Shown here: positions 9,048 through 18,663 of the stretch, in pieces
How the letters are laid out: each line of letters starts with the position of its first letter
Numbering within the stretch: position 1 is the first letter of the stretch
From: an uncultured Paraprevotella sp.
GTDB taxonomy: Bacteria > Bacteroidota > Bacteroidia > Bacteroidales > Bacteroidaceae
DNA: 47,977 nt
Assembly: GCA_944320775.1 (NCBI GenBank)
Contig: CALUIV010000024.1
Location: 1-47,977, forward strand
Reading direction: 5' to 3'
Translations under genes and position numbers: made by a program
The notes under the pieces: generated by a model
The model's input: only the letters and a program-made list of their open reading frames with translations
The model's database searches: none
What the model was told of the DNA's origin: nothing

Positions 9048-9062
9048 AACTGAGTGGCTTTA
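9024..9062 (-). terminator. Terminator after gap
   Basis: On the minus strand AAAGCCACTCAGT pairs with ACTGGGTGGCTTT around TTTTG, followed by a run of T. One G-T wobble interrupts an otherwise perfect stem. Confidence 0.85.
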
Positions 9063-9082
9063 TTATAGGTTACAGTAAAAAA

Positions 9083-10105
<1,023 letters not shown>

Positions 10106-10167
10106 TTAAAAATTAAAGGTTAGAATATAAGTTATTTCTCTCAATCTTATGTAAAGCTGACCGCCTG

Positions 10168-10257
10168 TCAGCCACAGTTACAAGTATGAGCCGCTCCACA
10201 AGACATCAGCAGAACAGCTGACAGAACTATTATACTAATGTAACTTGTAAGTCTCAT
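10168..10257 (-). CDS. 29-residue Cys/His-rich lipoprotein upstream of gap
   Basis: A short reading frame (ATG at 10257, TGA ending at 10168) that I do not recognise as a named family. It begins with MRLTSYI, continues with a hydrophobic stretch and ends with the lipobox-like VLLMSCG; cleavage before Cys20 would leave the ten-residue lipidated peptide CGAAHTCNCG, with Cys, His, Cys, Cys in a possible metal-binding spacing. AAGGAAA precedes the ATG and TAAATTTG (10285-10278) is a consensus -7 box, leaving a leader of about 17 bases. It lies between guaA and gap, both on the minus strand, and should be co-transcribed with gap. The same bases hold inverted repeats (TTACAAGT/ACTTGTAA and CTGTCAG/CTGACAG) in a crossing arrangement, so an RNA role is the alternative. 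Confidence 0.6.
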   Translation of the reverse strand: MRLTSYISIIVLSAVLLMSCGAAHTCNCG

Positions 10258-10277
10258 TTTCCTTGTTTTTATCACTG

Positions 10278-10285
10278 CAAATTTA
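10278..10285 (-). promoter_or_regulatory. -7 box for the small lipoprotein and gap
   Basis: Minus-strand TAAATTTG matches TAnnTTTG perfectly. No good -33 element is seen. It is the only convincing promoter between guaA and gap. Confidence 0.6.
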
Positions 10286-10343
10286 ATAATTTCTTTTGTA
10301 ATTCCACCTATATATAATAGAAAAATATCCTAAAATTTTTATT

Positions 10344-10367
10344 GATGGGAATCTTTTTTATTCCCAT
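10344..10367 (-). terminator. Possible terminator overlapping the guaA stop codon
   Basis: ATGGGAAT (10345-10352) pairs with ATTCCCAT (10360-10367) around a 7-base loop; the guaA stop codon lies in the loop and 3' arm. The T-rich tract that follows on the minus strand is interrupted, so termination may be weak and some read-through into the gap leader is possible. Confidence 0.4.
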
Positions 10368-11881
10368 TCAATTGTTGAAGGTGGTTTTGAGGAGATATCG
10401 TAACATACTCGGTTCACTCCTCTTACTTTATTAATAATGTCATTACTTACTTTTGCCATAAATTCATAAGGCAGATGAGCCCAGTCGGCCGTCATTGCAT
10501 CCGTACTTGTCACCGCACGCAAGGCTACAGCTCGCTCATAAGTACGCTCGTCACCCATGACACCGACGCTTTTTATTGGCAACAAAATGACACCAGCCTG
10601 CCATACCTGATCATACAAGCCCCAATCACGCAAACCTTGAATGAAAATATCATCAGCATCCTGAAGAATCCGCACTTTTTCTGGAGTAATATCACCCAAA
10701 ATACGAACGGCAAGACCCGGACCCGGGAATGGGTGACGTGTAATCAAATGCTCTGGCATACCCAACTGACGTCCTACACGACGCACTTCGTCCTTGAAAA
10801 GCCACTGCAAAGGTTCGCACAACTTCAGATTCATCTCTTCTGGCAGTCCGCCTACGTTATGATGACTTTTGATCGTCTTACCGGTAATATTCAAACTTTC
10901 AATACGATCCGGATAAATTGTTCCTTGCGCCAACCATTTGGCATCTGTAATTTTATGTGCTTCAGCATCAAATACTTCAATAAAATCACGGCCAATAATC
11001 TTACGTTTTTGTTCAGGATCGGTAACACCTTCCAAATCCTTGAAGAACTTTTCACTGGCATCAACACCGATTACGTTCAGTCCAAGACATTCATAATCAT
11101 GCATTACATTCTTGAACTCATTCTTGCGCAACATACCATGATCCACAAAAATACAGGTCAAGTTCTTGCCAATTGCCTTATTCAACAATACGGCCGCAAC
11201 AGAAGAATCCACACCGCCGCTCAAACCAAGAATTACCCGGTCATTGCCCAACTGTGCCTTCAATTCTGCAACAGTAGTATCAACAAATGAAGCTGCACTC
11301 CAATCCTGTTTACCGCCACAAATATCAACGACAAAATTCTTCAATAAAAGAGTTCCTTGCACTGAATGGAAAACTTCCGGATGGAACTGAACTCCCCATA
11401 ACTGCTCTCCTTCTGCCTGGTATGCGGCATTAACCACCTTATCAGTAGAAGCTATCACCTTAAAATGTTCTGGAAGGGCTGTAATGGTATCACCATGACT
11501 CATCCAAACCTGAGAATGCTCATCAAATCCCTTAAACAAAGGATTCTCATGATCAAAGCTCATCAGATTTGCACGTCCATATTCACGACTTGCAGCCGGC
11601 TCAACCTTTCCACCCAATGCATAACTCATATACTGAGCTCCATAGCAAATACCCAAAATCGGATATTTTCCACGAATCTCATTCAGGTTGATTTTAAAAG
11701 CACTTTCATCATAAACACTAAAAGGCGAACCGCTCAAAATAACACCAATGACAGACGGATCATCTTTCGGAAATTTGTTATACGGAAGGATTTCACAAAA
11801 CATATCCAACTCACGAACGCGACGTCCGATAAGCTGTGTTGTCTGTGAACCAAAATCCAGAATAATAATTTTCTGTTGCAT
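10358..11881 (-). CDS. guaA: GMP synthase (glutamine-hydrolysing)
   Basis: Converts XMP to GMP using glutamine and ATP; the last step of de novo GMP synthesis, cytoplasmic. It is 507 residues. The class I glutamine amidotransferase domain covers residues 1-190, with nucleophile Cys in [10 protein letters not shown] and the His/Glu pair in GVQFHPEV. The ATP pyrophosphatase domain has the PP-loop [13 protein letters not shown] near residue 220, and the C-terminal dimerisation domain ends with KPPSTIEWE, as expected. It has its own promoter and looks like a single-gene transcript. The 3' end overlaps a hairpin. Confidence 0.98.
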   Translation of the reverse strand: MQQKIIILDFGSQTTQLIGRRVRELDMFCEILPYNKFPKDDPSVIGVILSGSPFSVYDESAFKINLNEIRGKYPILGICYGAQYMSYALGGKVEPAASREYGRANLMSFDHENPLFKGFDEHSQVWMSHGDTITALPEHFKVIASTDKVVNAAYQAEGEQLWGVQFHPEVFHSVQGTLLLKNFVVDICGGKQDWSAASFVDTTVAELKAQLGNDRVILGLSGGVDSSVAAVLLNKAIGKNLTCIFVDHGMLRKNEFKNVMHDYECLGLNVIGVDASEKFFKDLEGVTDPEQKRKIIGRDFIEVFDAEAHKITDAKWLAQGTIYPDRIESLNITGKTIKSHHNVGGLPEEMNLKLCEPLQWLFKDEVRRVGRQLGMPEHLITRHPFPGPGLAVRILGDITPEKVRILQDADDIFIQGLRDWGLYDQVWQAGVILLPIKSVGVMGDERTYERAVALRAVTSTDAMTADWAHLPYEFMAKVSNDIINKVRGVNRVCYDISSKPPSTIEWE

Positions 11882-11907
11882 AAAAAAAAAGTTTGCTTAT
11901 TTATCTG

Positions 11908-11915
11908 CAAAAATA
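11908..11915 (-). promoter_or_regulatory. -7 box of guaA
   Basis: Minus-strand TATTTTTG fits TAnnTTTG and lies 26 bases before the guaA ATG. No TTTG at the expected -33 distance. Confidence 0.5.
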
Positions 11916-11930
11916 CAATAAAAAATCAGT

Positions 11931-12659
11931 TTAACCATATATATTCTTCAAGAAATCATCAGCCAAAGCCAATGTTTCTTGTTTTCCGACGTCCATAATT
12001 TGCAAACCAGGCATCGGATCGCCACAAATATCCTCTCGATCACATATAGAAAGATAAAAATCAATGATCGAAAAACGATCCCCCCATTGTTCAAAATAAG
12101 GAAAAAGCTGTGGAGAACATGTATGCACACCAGCAAATGCATACTTCTTGCATTTCTCGACTTCTAAATCAGGATACGGAGATTTCACTTCTCCCGTTTG
12201 CAGATTTGTCCAGCCGACTAAATGATTCCGGTCATCAAAAAGCAAATAGCGCTGTGTTTTCCGCTCGCTGACCAATAGCGTTGCAGCATGTTGCTTTCCC
12301 CGTGTATAAAAGGCAGATAAATCTACATTATTCAATATATCTACATTATGCACCAAAAAGGGTTCATCAAAAAAACAAGATGCTTTTTTAATTCCTCCTC
12401 CTGTTTCCAGTAACATATCTGTTTCATCGCTAAAATGAACTTGAACACCATATTGTCGCATAGCCTGTACATGTTCCTTTATCTGACGGGCAAAATGATG
12501 TACATTAATGACCACTTCAGTCACGCCAGCCTGTAACAGACGTTTCATTAAAATATCCAGTAGCGGGCTTCCTCCAACCGGTACAAGAGCCTTGGGCATA
12601 GTATCAGTCAGCGGTTTAAGCCGTGTGCCTAATCCCGCAGCAAAAATCATTGCTTTCAT
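11931..12659 (-). CDS. MurU-like sugar-1-phosphate nucleotidyltransferase
   Basis: A 242-residue NTP-transferase family protein. The N-terminal pyrophosphorylase signature FAAGLGTRLKPLTDTMPKAL occupies residues 7-26, and LETGGGIKKA near residue 85 is the base-contact segment. Length and sequence resemble MurU, which makes UDP-MurNAc from MurNAc-1-phosphate in the Pseudomonas cell-wall recycling shunt. That assignment is supported by the adjoining AmgK-like kinase, the usual partner of MurU. A general sugar-phosphate nucleotidyltransferase is the alternative. It lies 47 bases after the kinase gene without an evident promoter, so it is probably the last gene of that operon. Confidence 0.8.
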   Translation of the reverse strand: MKAMIFAAGLGTRLKPLTDTMPKALVPVGGSPLLDILMKRLLQAGVTEVVINVHHFARQIKEHVQAMRQYGVQVHFSDETDMLLETGGGIKKASCFFDEPFLVHNVDILNNVDLSAFYTRGKQHAATLLVSERKTQRYLLFDDRNHLVGWTNLQTGEVKSPYPDLEVEKCKKYAFAGVHTCSPQLFPYFEQWGDRFSIIDFYLSICDREDICGDPMPGLQIMDVGKQETLALADDFLKNIYG

Positions 12660-12706
12660 TTCCTATTTTATTTCTGTTTTAGCCTAATCTTTAAGTCTGA
12701 AACTTC

Positions 12707-14242
12707 CTAAAGTCGCGCTTCAAAATGCTGAGTTATATTCTGTTCCCGATGACAAAGATAAATCTCTATTCCAAACTTTTTATGCAAATGTTCTGCCAAA
12801 TGCTGTGCAGAATAAACACTTCGGTGCTGACCGCCCGTGCATCCAAAGCTGAACATTAAATCGGTAAATCCCCGCTGCAGATATCGAGAAACATGCGCAT
12901 CAGCCAAAGCATAGACCGACTCCAAAAACTTCAATATTTCTCCATCATCCTCAAGAAAACGGATCACCGGTTCATCAAGCCCCGTCAACTGTTTATAAGG
13001 TTCATAGCGACCTGGATTATGAGTACTCCGGCAGTCAAATACGTAGCCACCACCATTTCCAGAACTATCTTCAGGTATACCTTTACGAAAAGAAAAGCTA
13101 AAGATACGCACCACCAAAGGCCCTTTCCCATCATATTTTGAAAATGTCGCAGGACCGTCAGCCTGATGTGTCTTGTAAATATTCACCTCAGTTGTCTTAT
13201 ATCCATCGGTACGAACCATAGGTACCTCCTTTGGAAACTGAAATTTCGGCAAACAAACTAATTCAGTCAACACCTGATGTAAATAAGGATACGGACAGGC
13301 TCCTTCTGCCAATAAACTCTTCAAGTTTTGTATCGCTGGAGGTATACTGGTCAAAAAATGCTTTTTCTGCTCAAAATATCCACGGAATCCATAAGCGCCC
13401 AATACTTGAAGGATCCGAAACAAAACAAACATTTTCAATCGTTTACGGAATTTTAATTCATCTACTTCCGTATATTGTTTCAGTGCATTGATATATACCG
13501 TCACCAATTCTTCACGCAACGCATCTGAATAATGGGCTGACGCTTGCCATAAAAAACTGGCAACATCATATTCTACAGGTCCTTTCCGTCCTCCCTGGAA
13601 ATCTATAAAATAAGGATTACCGTCTTTATCCAGCATCACATTGCGTGCCTGAAAATCCCGATAAAGAAAGGCTTCGCTGTGTTCTGCTGTCAGCTCTTTT
13701 GCCATTAACTGAAAACTAGCCTCCAGTTTCAATTCATGAAAATCTACTCCCGAAGCTTTCAAAAAACAATACTTAAAATAATTCAGATCGAAAAGAACAT
13801 TCGTAACATCCATTTCCTGTTGAGGATAACAACGAGAAAAATCCAGTCCTCGAGCTCCACGAATCTGAACTTCAGGTAACTCGGCAATTGTACGGCGCAA
13901 CAAAGTTTTTTCTTCTTCTGTATATCGACCACCAGCTTCCCGACCATGAGCCAAAGCATCAAAAAGAGAACAATTACCCAAATCGGTCTGCAAATAACGT
14001 AATCCCTCTTCATCAACAGCAAGAATACGCGGGACGGGCAATTTTCTTAAATTAAAATGCTCCGCTAAATAAATAAAAGAACGGTTCTCATCCAAAGATG
14101 TCCCAACAACTCCAATCACCGACGAATTGTCTGCCGCATAAAAACGATAATACTGGCGGTTGCTTCCGGCTCCAGGCAAACGCTCGATTCGCGCAGGCTC
14201 CGCATGCGCCCACTCCCGATAACATTCAATCAGTTTCTCCAT
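12707..14242 (-). CDS. AmgK-like amino-sugar kinase fused to a RapZ C-terminal domain
   Basis: A 511-residue two-domain cytoplasmic protein. Residues 1 to about 330 form an aminoglycoside-phosphotransferase fold resembling the anomeric MurNAc/GlcNAc kinase AmgK: GAGSNRQYYRF near residue 25, catalytic loop YRDFQARNVMLD near 194-205, and metal-binding FIDFQGGRKGPVEYDVAS just after. Residues of about 345-511 match the C-terminal domain of RapZ (YvcJ/YhbJ): FSFRKGIP, YVFDCRSTHNPG, LTGLDEPV, FGCTGGQHRSVY and a final CHRE. In E. coli that domain binds glucosamine-6-phosphate; the N-terminal ATPase half of RapZ is absent here. The start is 3 bases after the ABC permease stop, and the MurU-like gene follows. 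I infer a kinase whose activity or partner binding responds to amino-sugar phosphates. Confidence 0.88.
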   Translation of the reverse strand: MEKLIECYREWAHAEPARIERLPGAGSNRQYYRFYAADNSSVIGVVGTSLDENRSFIYLAEHFNLRKLPVPRILAVDEEGLRYLQTDLGNCSLFDALAHGREAGGRYTEEEKTLLRRTIAELPEVQIRGARGLDFSRCYPQQEMDVTNVLFDLNYFKYCFLKASGVDFHELKLEASFQLMAKELTAEHSEAFLYRDFQARNVMLDKDGNPYFIDFQGGRKGPVEYDVASFLWQASAHYSDALREELVTVYINALKQYTEVDELKFRKRLKMFVLFRILQVLGAYGFRGYFEQKKHFLTSIPPAIQNLKSLLAEGACPYPYLHQVLTELVCLPKFQFPKEVPMVRTDGYKTTEVNIYKTHQADGPATFSKYDGKGPLVVRIFSFSFRKGIPEDSSGNGGGYVFDCRSTHNPGRYEPYKQLTGLDEPVIRFLEDDGEILKFLESVYALADAHVSRYLQRGFTDLMFSFGCTGGQHRSVYSAQHLAEHLHKKFGIEIYLCHREQNITQHFEARL

Positions 14243-14245
14243 AAC

Positions 14246-15448
14246 TTAAAGTTCTTTCCGATACCAAATATTCATCACTTTACGTCTGATTGCACCAATA
14301 TTGATCAGGCAAACCAAAACAAACAATCCTGCTCCGGACAAATAGGCCGGCAACATGGAAGCCACCTGCATTTGTGGGAAGATATCCAAGACCAAATCTA
14401 AATAATATGAACGAATACCAGCCAGCAAAACTAATACAATCAACAACACCAAAGCATTCATTCCGATTGCCAACAACTGATAAGGCAGGGCAACCCGTTG
14501 TGGACTATAACCGATTAACAGCAGATTTTCCAACTTCGTCGTATTTTTCTGAACCAGCAAATAAATACTTAAAATCAGAATATAGAACGACAAGGCACTG
14601 ATTAACAGACCGACAACCAAAACCAGACCTGTAATCAGTTTCAGGAAATAAGTCGTTTTTCCAGCATCCAGCTTATCCTGATCCGTCTCATAATTTTTCT
14701 GACTCAAATAGGCAGCTATCGACTCATCTGCCGGATTGTTCACCTCAACGATAAGCCGTGTCGGTGCAATATCTGCATCAGGAGCAAAAGTCTTATTACT
14801 CCAAGTCATAAAATCCTGAGGAACCAGAATCGTATTCAAACGATTACTAAAACCGATAACCCGCCCCTGAAAAACTTCCTGACGTCCATTCCCTCTGATG
14901 CGGACAGCAATATCAATCATACCGATCAATCCTTCAGAAATCTGGGGCAACGACCGGCTTTGAGCAAAACCAAAATTATATAATGCCAGATAGTTCCTTG
15001 GTAAAACTATAGGAATCACCCGACTATCCGGATCAAAATCCCAAGCAGTAGATTCGACATCAACAAACTCATCCGGTACGGACTCGAAAAACATTTCTGT
15101 TGAAAAAGAAAGCGTACCTTTAACCCCCATACTCGCATCAACCCGATATTGACTTGATGTAAAGGAGCCAACCGTATGAACAAAACGCTGTCGTTTTAAG
15201 TCTGCTATTTCATCTTCGGAAAACTTCGTGTTACCACCGGTAAATGCCCCTACCAAACCTATTTTCTTAGAAACTACCAGATAATCCTTTTTTATAAAAC
15301 TGTCCCCTTGGGTAAAAACAGGAATAATATCCTGATAAAACTGAATACTCAGCAAAACAATCAACATACCCAACAGATTGGCAAAGAAAAAACCTACAAA
15401 CTGCCATTTGCTAATATGCTGACGTAATAACTTCCACACCAAATTCAT
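14246..15448 (-). CDS. FtsX/MacB-type ABC transporter permease
   Basis: Inner-membrane permease of 400 residues with the four-helix type VII ABC layout: one helix near residues 15-40, a periplasmic domain of about 220 residues, then three helices near 265-297, 320-345 and 362-385. It resembles FtsX/LolC/MacB permeases, which move lipoproteins or transmit force rather than import small solutes. Its ATG overlaps the end of the ATPase gene by 4 bases (15445-15448), indicating translational coupling. There is no fused ATPase or SalX-type repeat. The substrate is unknown; proximity to cell-wall recycling genes is suggestive only. Confidence 0.85.
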   Translation of the reverse strand: MNLVWKLLRQHISKWQFVGFFFANLLGMLIVLLSIQFYQDIIPVFTQGDSFIKKDYLVVSKKIGLVGAFTGGNTKFSEDEIADLKRQRFVHTVGSFTSSQYRVDASMGVKGTLSFSTEMFFESVPDEFVDVESTAWDFDPDSRVIPIVLPRNYLALYNFGFAQSRSLPQISEGLIGMIDIAVRIRGNGRQEVFQGRVIGFSNRLNTILVPQDFMTWSNKTFAPDADIAPTRLIVEVNNPADESIAAYLSQKNYETDQDKLDAGKTTYFLKLITGLVLVVGLLISALSFYILILSIYLLVQKNTTKLENLLLIGYSPQRVALPYQLLAIGMNALVLLIVLVLLAGIRSYYLDLVLDIFPQMQVASMLPAYLSGAGLFVLVCLINIGAIRRKVMNIWYRKEL

Positions 15449-16089
15449 AGACGGAATATTTTTGAATAATTCAAATCAATATGTTTACCGATACTCGTCA
15501 CGATCACCCCTGCACCTTGTCGCCCTGCCTCTTCAAGCATCAGTTCTCCCATAATGCGACTATTATCATCATCCAAATGACTAATCGGCTCATCGGCAAG
15601 CAAAAAATCAAAAGGTTGAACTAAAGCACGCATCAACGCTACCCGTTGCTGCTGTCCGAAACTCATTCTCCGAATTTTCTGATCAATTTTATCGGCTATC
15701 CCCAAACGTTCAAACCAAGCTAAAATCTCTTTCTTCTTTTTCCAGCCTGTCAGATCATTCTTAATGGCCACATTTTCATATGCCGTCAATTCCGGAAACA
15801 AACGGAGTTCCTGAAACAACAGACTCAGATGTTTCTTGCGGATTTCCACCCAATCATGTACCTTCAATTGTGCTATATTCTGTCCGTCAAAACAGATTAT
15901 CCCTTGATAATCCCGCCGATAACCGGCCAAATAACTACATAAAGAAGATTTTCCTGTACCCGAATTCGCTTCTATAAGATAAATATCCCCTTTTTCGAAA
16001 GAAATATCACGATGCCACACATCGCTTCTGACTTCATTAAGTGAAGCAAAAACCTCAGGCAAGGTATTTTTCAAATCAATCCTATCCAT
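15445..16089 (-). CDS. ABC transporter ATPase with atypical H-loop
   Basis: A 214-residue LolD/FtsE-size ATPase, partner of the overlapping permease. The Walker A segment reads ANSGTGKS (41-48), lacking the first Gly of GxxGxGKS. The Q-loop Gln is at 93, the signature is MSFGQQQR (142-149) in place of LSGGQ, and Walker B DFLLADEP (161-168) keeps the catalytic Glu. Where LolD-type proteins have THD with the switch histidine, this one reads VIVTSIGKH, so the H-loop residue appears to be Ser, with a His only four residues later. Hydrolysis may be slow or regulated; this is inference. A terminator hairpin separates it from the upstream DUF4836 gene. Confidence 0.88.
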   Translation of the reverse strand: MDRIDLKNTLPEVFASLNEVRSDVWHRDISFEKGDIYLIEANSGTGKSSLCSYLAGYRRDYQGIICFDGQNIAQLKVHDWVEIRKKHLSLLFQELRLFPELTAYENVAIKNDLTGWKKKKEILAWFERLGIADKIDQKIRRMSFGQQQRVALMRALVQPFDFLLADEPISHLDDDNSRIMGELMLEEAGRQGAGVIVTSIGKHIDLNYSKIFRL

Positions 16090-16107
16090 TTTGTCGCTTA
16101 TTCTTTA

Positions 16108-16132
16108 TAAAAAAGGCAGGCAACAGCCTGCC
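16108..16132 (-). terminator. Terminator after the DUF4836 gene
   Basis: On the minus strand GGCAGGC, loop TGTT, GCCTGCC, then six T. A strong canonical terminator, so the ABC-kinase-MurU genes downstream rely on read-through or an unseen promoter. Confidence 0.85.
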
Positions 16133-16160
16133 TGATGTATCAAAACATAATTAAAAGATA

Positions 16161-17621
16161 CTAATTTCCCATAATTTGTCGCACCGGAGATTTACCCTTT
16201 TCAAAGATAAGAGTCAAATCCAAATTATTCACATTTTCCATACGCAATGTAATAACATCTAAACCGGCCAACCCTTTTTCCGGTATGGACGGATCAAACA
16301 ATGTTCCAAACGACTCCATCCACGTCTTGTCTGCCTGCAATGCTTTTTGCACATCCAACCACAAATAAATCAGACTTCCTTCAATCTCATCCTCAAAAGG
16401 TTTTAAACGATTGGAGTTCCACTTCGTCTGATCAACCTGTACTTGTCCCGGCACTCCTGTGGCAACAAACATATGCTCATCATCCAACATACCAAACTTA
16501 GATTCAAAAGAAGTTGTCTTTACAGAAAAAATACTATCGTTCCATTTCATACGCATATCCGGATTACTGCGCTCCACCCATGCAGAAGCGTCTTTCAGTA
16601 TCTGATTGTCACGGACCTCACAAGCAAGAACAAACGACTGAAAATCTGTCCCCAAAGGGAAACAGGAACAATCACCATCTATATTTTTAATTAAAGACTC
16701 TAAGTCAAAAACCTGATTAGCCATCATCAGGAACAGCAAAAACGTATTATTTTTACGTAACTCTTTAATCAACTCATCACCATCTGCATGTATTCCGCAC
16801 CAAGCATATACATCCTCAGGAATGACCGTCAGCAAATCACCGTCAATATGACCAAACATAGACAACATTTGCTTTAACTGTTTCTCAAATTTCTTGTCTG
16901 CACTTTCAACTTCCGCATGAAAACGCAATTTGTTTTCATCCGTATTTAACGTTGCGGTCAAAAGGAAATCATCCGTTGCCGCATCAAAAGACAAACCGGC
17001 AGCATGAAATAAAGAATAAAAGGATGGAACCAATTCCATTTTACCGATCAAAGCTACCAATCCTTCCTGCTCCTTCAACCGTTTAAACATCGGATCATTC
17101 ACAGCCCGCTCTACCTTTGGCTGATCAAAATAAGAAAGCATGAGCTGACGGAGTTCAGATTGAGCTGCAGCGAGCGAAGGTCCCATGATCAGACATGCCT
17201 CGCTGTTATAACCGACCAAATAAGAATCAGACAAGTTTGCCCACTCGTAACCTCGGTAACTTTCGGGTAAAGAACAGCGTCCGACCTCTTGCATCCGATT
17301 CAAAAAGGCATGTAATTTTCCCGCATCATCGACAGAAAACAAAAGCCCCGGAATCCCCTCCTTGGAAACAAAAATATAGGCTTTCTCAGTAAAATCCAGC
17401 CCCACATCCTGCAACCTGAATTCCTCGCCAAAAATCGTATCCAAAACTGCAGGCTCTACTCCAGATTCTTCAACAATCTCAGGTAAATCAACATAAGCAA
17501 CAGCAACGGCCGATGCTGGAATTACATTCACATAGGATTTGTGATTGGCCCGAAGGGCAACTGCCACGACAATAATCACGATAGCCACTACTGAAATGGC
17601 GACAACAAGTCCTTTTTTCAT
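16161..17621 (-). CDS. DUF4836-like membrane-anchored protein
   Basis: A 486-residue protein with a single N-terminal hydrophobic anchor (VVAISVVAIVIIVVAVAL, residues 6-23) and a large probable periplasmic domain. The sequence after the anchor, NVIPASAVAVAYVDLPEIVEESG, resembles the start of DUF4836 proteins common in Bacteroidales, which have no established function. No catalytic motif is visible. A Cys-containing motif DGDCSCFPLG lies near residue 315. It begins 9 bases after rsmE and is followed by a strong terminator, so rsmE and this gene form a unit. A lipoprotein alternative is unlikely since no Cys follows the anchor. Confidence 0.7.
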   Translation of the reverse strand: MKKGLVVAISVVAIVIIVVAVALRANHKSYVNVIPASAVAVAYVDLPEIVEESGVEPAVLDTIFGEEFRLQDVGLDFTEKAYIFVSKEGIPGLLFSVDDAGKLHAFLNRMQEVGRCSLPESYRGYEWANLSDSYLVGYNSEACLIMGPSLAAAQSELRQLMLSYFDQPKVERAVNDPMFKRLKEQEGLVALIGKMELVPSFYSLFHAAGLSFDAATDDFLLTATLNTDENKLRFHAEVESADKKFEKQLKQMLSMFGHIDGDLLTVIPEDVYAWCGIHADGDELIKELRKNNTFLLFLMMANQVFDLESLIKNIDGDCSCFPLGTDFQSFVLACEVRDNQILKDASAWVERSNPDMRMKWNDSIFSVKTTSFESKFGMLDDEHMFVATGVPGQVQVDQTKWNSNRLKPFEDEIEGSLIYLWLDVQKALQADKTWMESFGTLFDPSIPEKGLAGLDVITLRMENVNNLDLTLIFEKGKSPVRQIMGN

Positions 17622-17630
17622 AAAATTACC

Positions 17631-18392
17631 TTATATTGTATGTTTTAAATTCATCAAATGTACCGCAACCAAAGCTGCTGTTTCCGTACGTAACCGACTT
17701 TTTCCGAGACTAACCGAGCGGAATCCATGACTTAAAGCCAAACGTACCTCCTCTACACTAAAATCACCCTCAGGTCCTACAAGTACCAAAGCATCCTGAT
17801 CGGCATCCAACACGTCCAAAAGAAATTCTTTTCCACCATCGATAGTCTTGTCATCTGCAGATTTATCCTCCGACACAATATCACACTCATCATAACAATG
17901 TGCTATAAATTTCTGTCCCGAAAAATTCTGACAAACAAAATGTCCGAAATCTGTCATATCATTTAGAATTGGTTTCACAGCCTTATGACTTTGCTTCATG
18001 GCCGACACCAGAATCTTTTCAATACGATCATTCTTAATCACGCGCCGCTCGGAAAACTTACAGTTTAAAAATGTCAGTTCATCAAACCCTATCTCTTCCG
18101 CTTTCTCAGCAAACCATTCAGTCCGATCATTATTTTTGGTCGGTGCCATTGCAATATGCAAATGTCCCCTCCATGTTTTTTCCATTAAGGACTTTTCCAG
18201 GATCCGATAACAACATTTCTTATTGGTCACAGCTGTTATTTCAGCACGATAAAATGCGCCAAATCCATCAGTCAGACAAATTTCATCGCCTTCCTGCATG
18301 CGCAACACCCGAACACAATGAGCAGCCTCATCTGCTGGAAGTTCAGTCATTTCACCGGCATCCGGCACAAAAAAATAACGAATCTCTTTCAT
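17631..18392 (-). CDS. rsmE: 16S rRNA m3U1498 methyltransferase RsmE
   Basis: SPOUT-class methyltransferase that methylates N3 of U1498 in 16S rRNA. About 253 residues from the ATG at 18392; an upstream TTG at 18404 adds only four residues. The N-terminal PUA-like domain begins RYFFVPD and includes AAHCVRVLRM. The knot region has LVGPEGDFSVEEV and LGKSRLRTETAAL, close to the family motif LG-x-x-ILRTETA. An APTKNNDRTEWFAEKAEEIG segment near residue 90 is also typical. It leads a two-gene unit with the DUF4836 gene. Confidence 0.93.
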   Translation of the reverse strand: MKEIRYFFVPDAGEMTELPADEAAHCVRVLRMQEGDEICLTDGFGAFYRAEITAVTNKKCCYRILEKSLMEKTWRGHLHIAMAPTKNNDRTEWFAEKAEEIGFDELTFLNCKFSERRVIKNDRIEKILVSAMKQSHKAVKPILNDMTDFGHFVCQNFSGQKFIAHCYDECDIVSEDKSADDKTIDGGKEFLLDVLDADQDALVLVGPEGDFSVEEVRLALSHGFRSVSLGKSRLRTETAALVAVHLMNLKHTI

Positions 18393-18663
18393 TTTCTTTT
18401 TCAACCCTTTACAGACATCTAATCAGCACATTCAGAAAACAGCAAACTAAAACTCCGGATCATTCAACGCCAAAGTACAGCATATTTCACGTATCATGCC
18501 AAACCAACGGCACTCAAACGGCAAAATCTGCCCCTGAATCGGCTGAATCAGAATCTTTAAGAAAAGACACCATATTCAGTGCAAAATTAAGAAACTTTTT
18601 CGATTATACGATGCACATCATGCAGAAACTACATTTTTCATTAAAATAAAACTAAGGAAAGGG
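18393..18663 (-). other. Gap upstream of rsmE: long leader region
   Basis: About 270 bases without a recognisable gene. A minus-strand -7 box (TAATTTTG, 18589-18582) would give rsmE a leader of roughly 185 bases. A weaker TACTTTG sequence lies nearer the gene. I see no tRNA or clear riboswitch; a 16-codon minus-strand reading frame beginning MIREICCT is present but unsupported. Confidence 0.4.
18582..18589 (-). promoter_or_regulatory. -7 box upstream of rsmE
   Basis: Minus-strand TAATTTTG fits TAnnTTTG; no -33 TTTG at the expected distance. Distance to the chosen rsmE start is about 190 bases. Confidence 0.35.

Noticed and set aside
10475-11290. 271-codon plus-strand frame opposite guaA
   Set aside because: Antisense shadow; guaA is complete on the minus strand.
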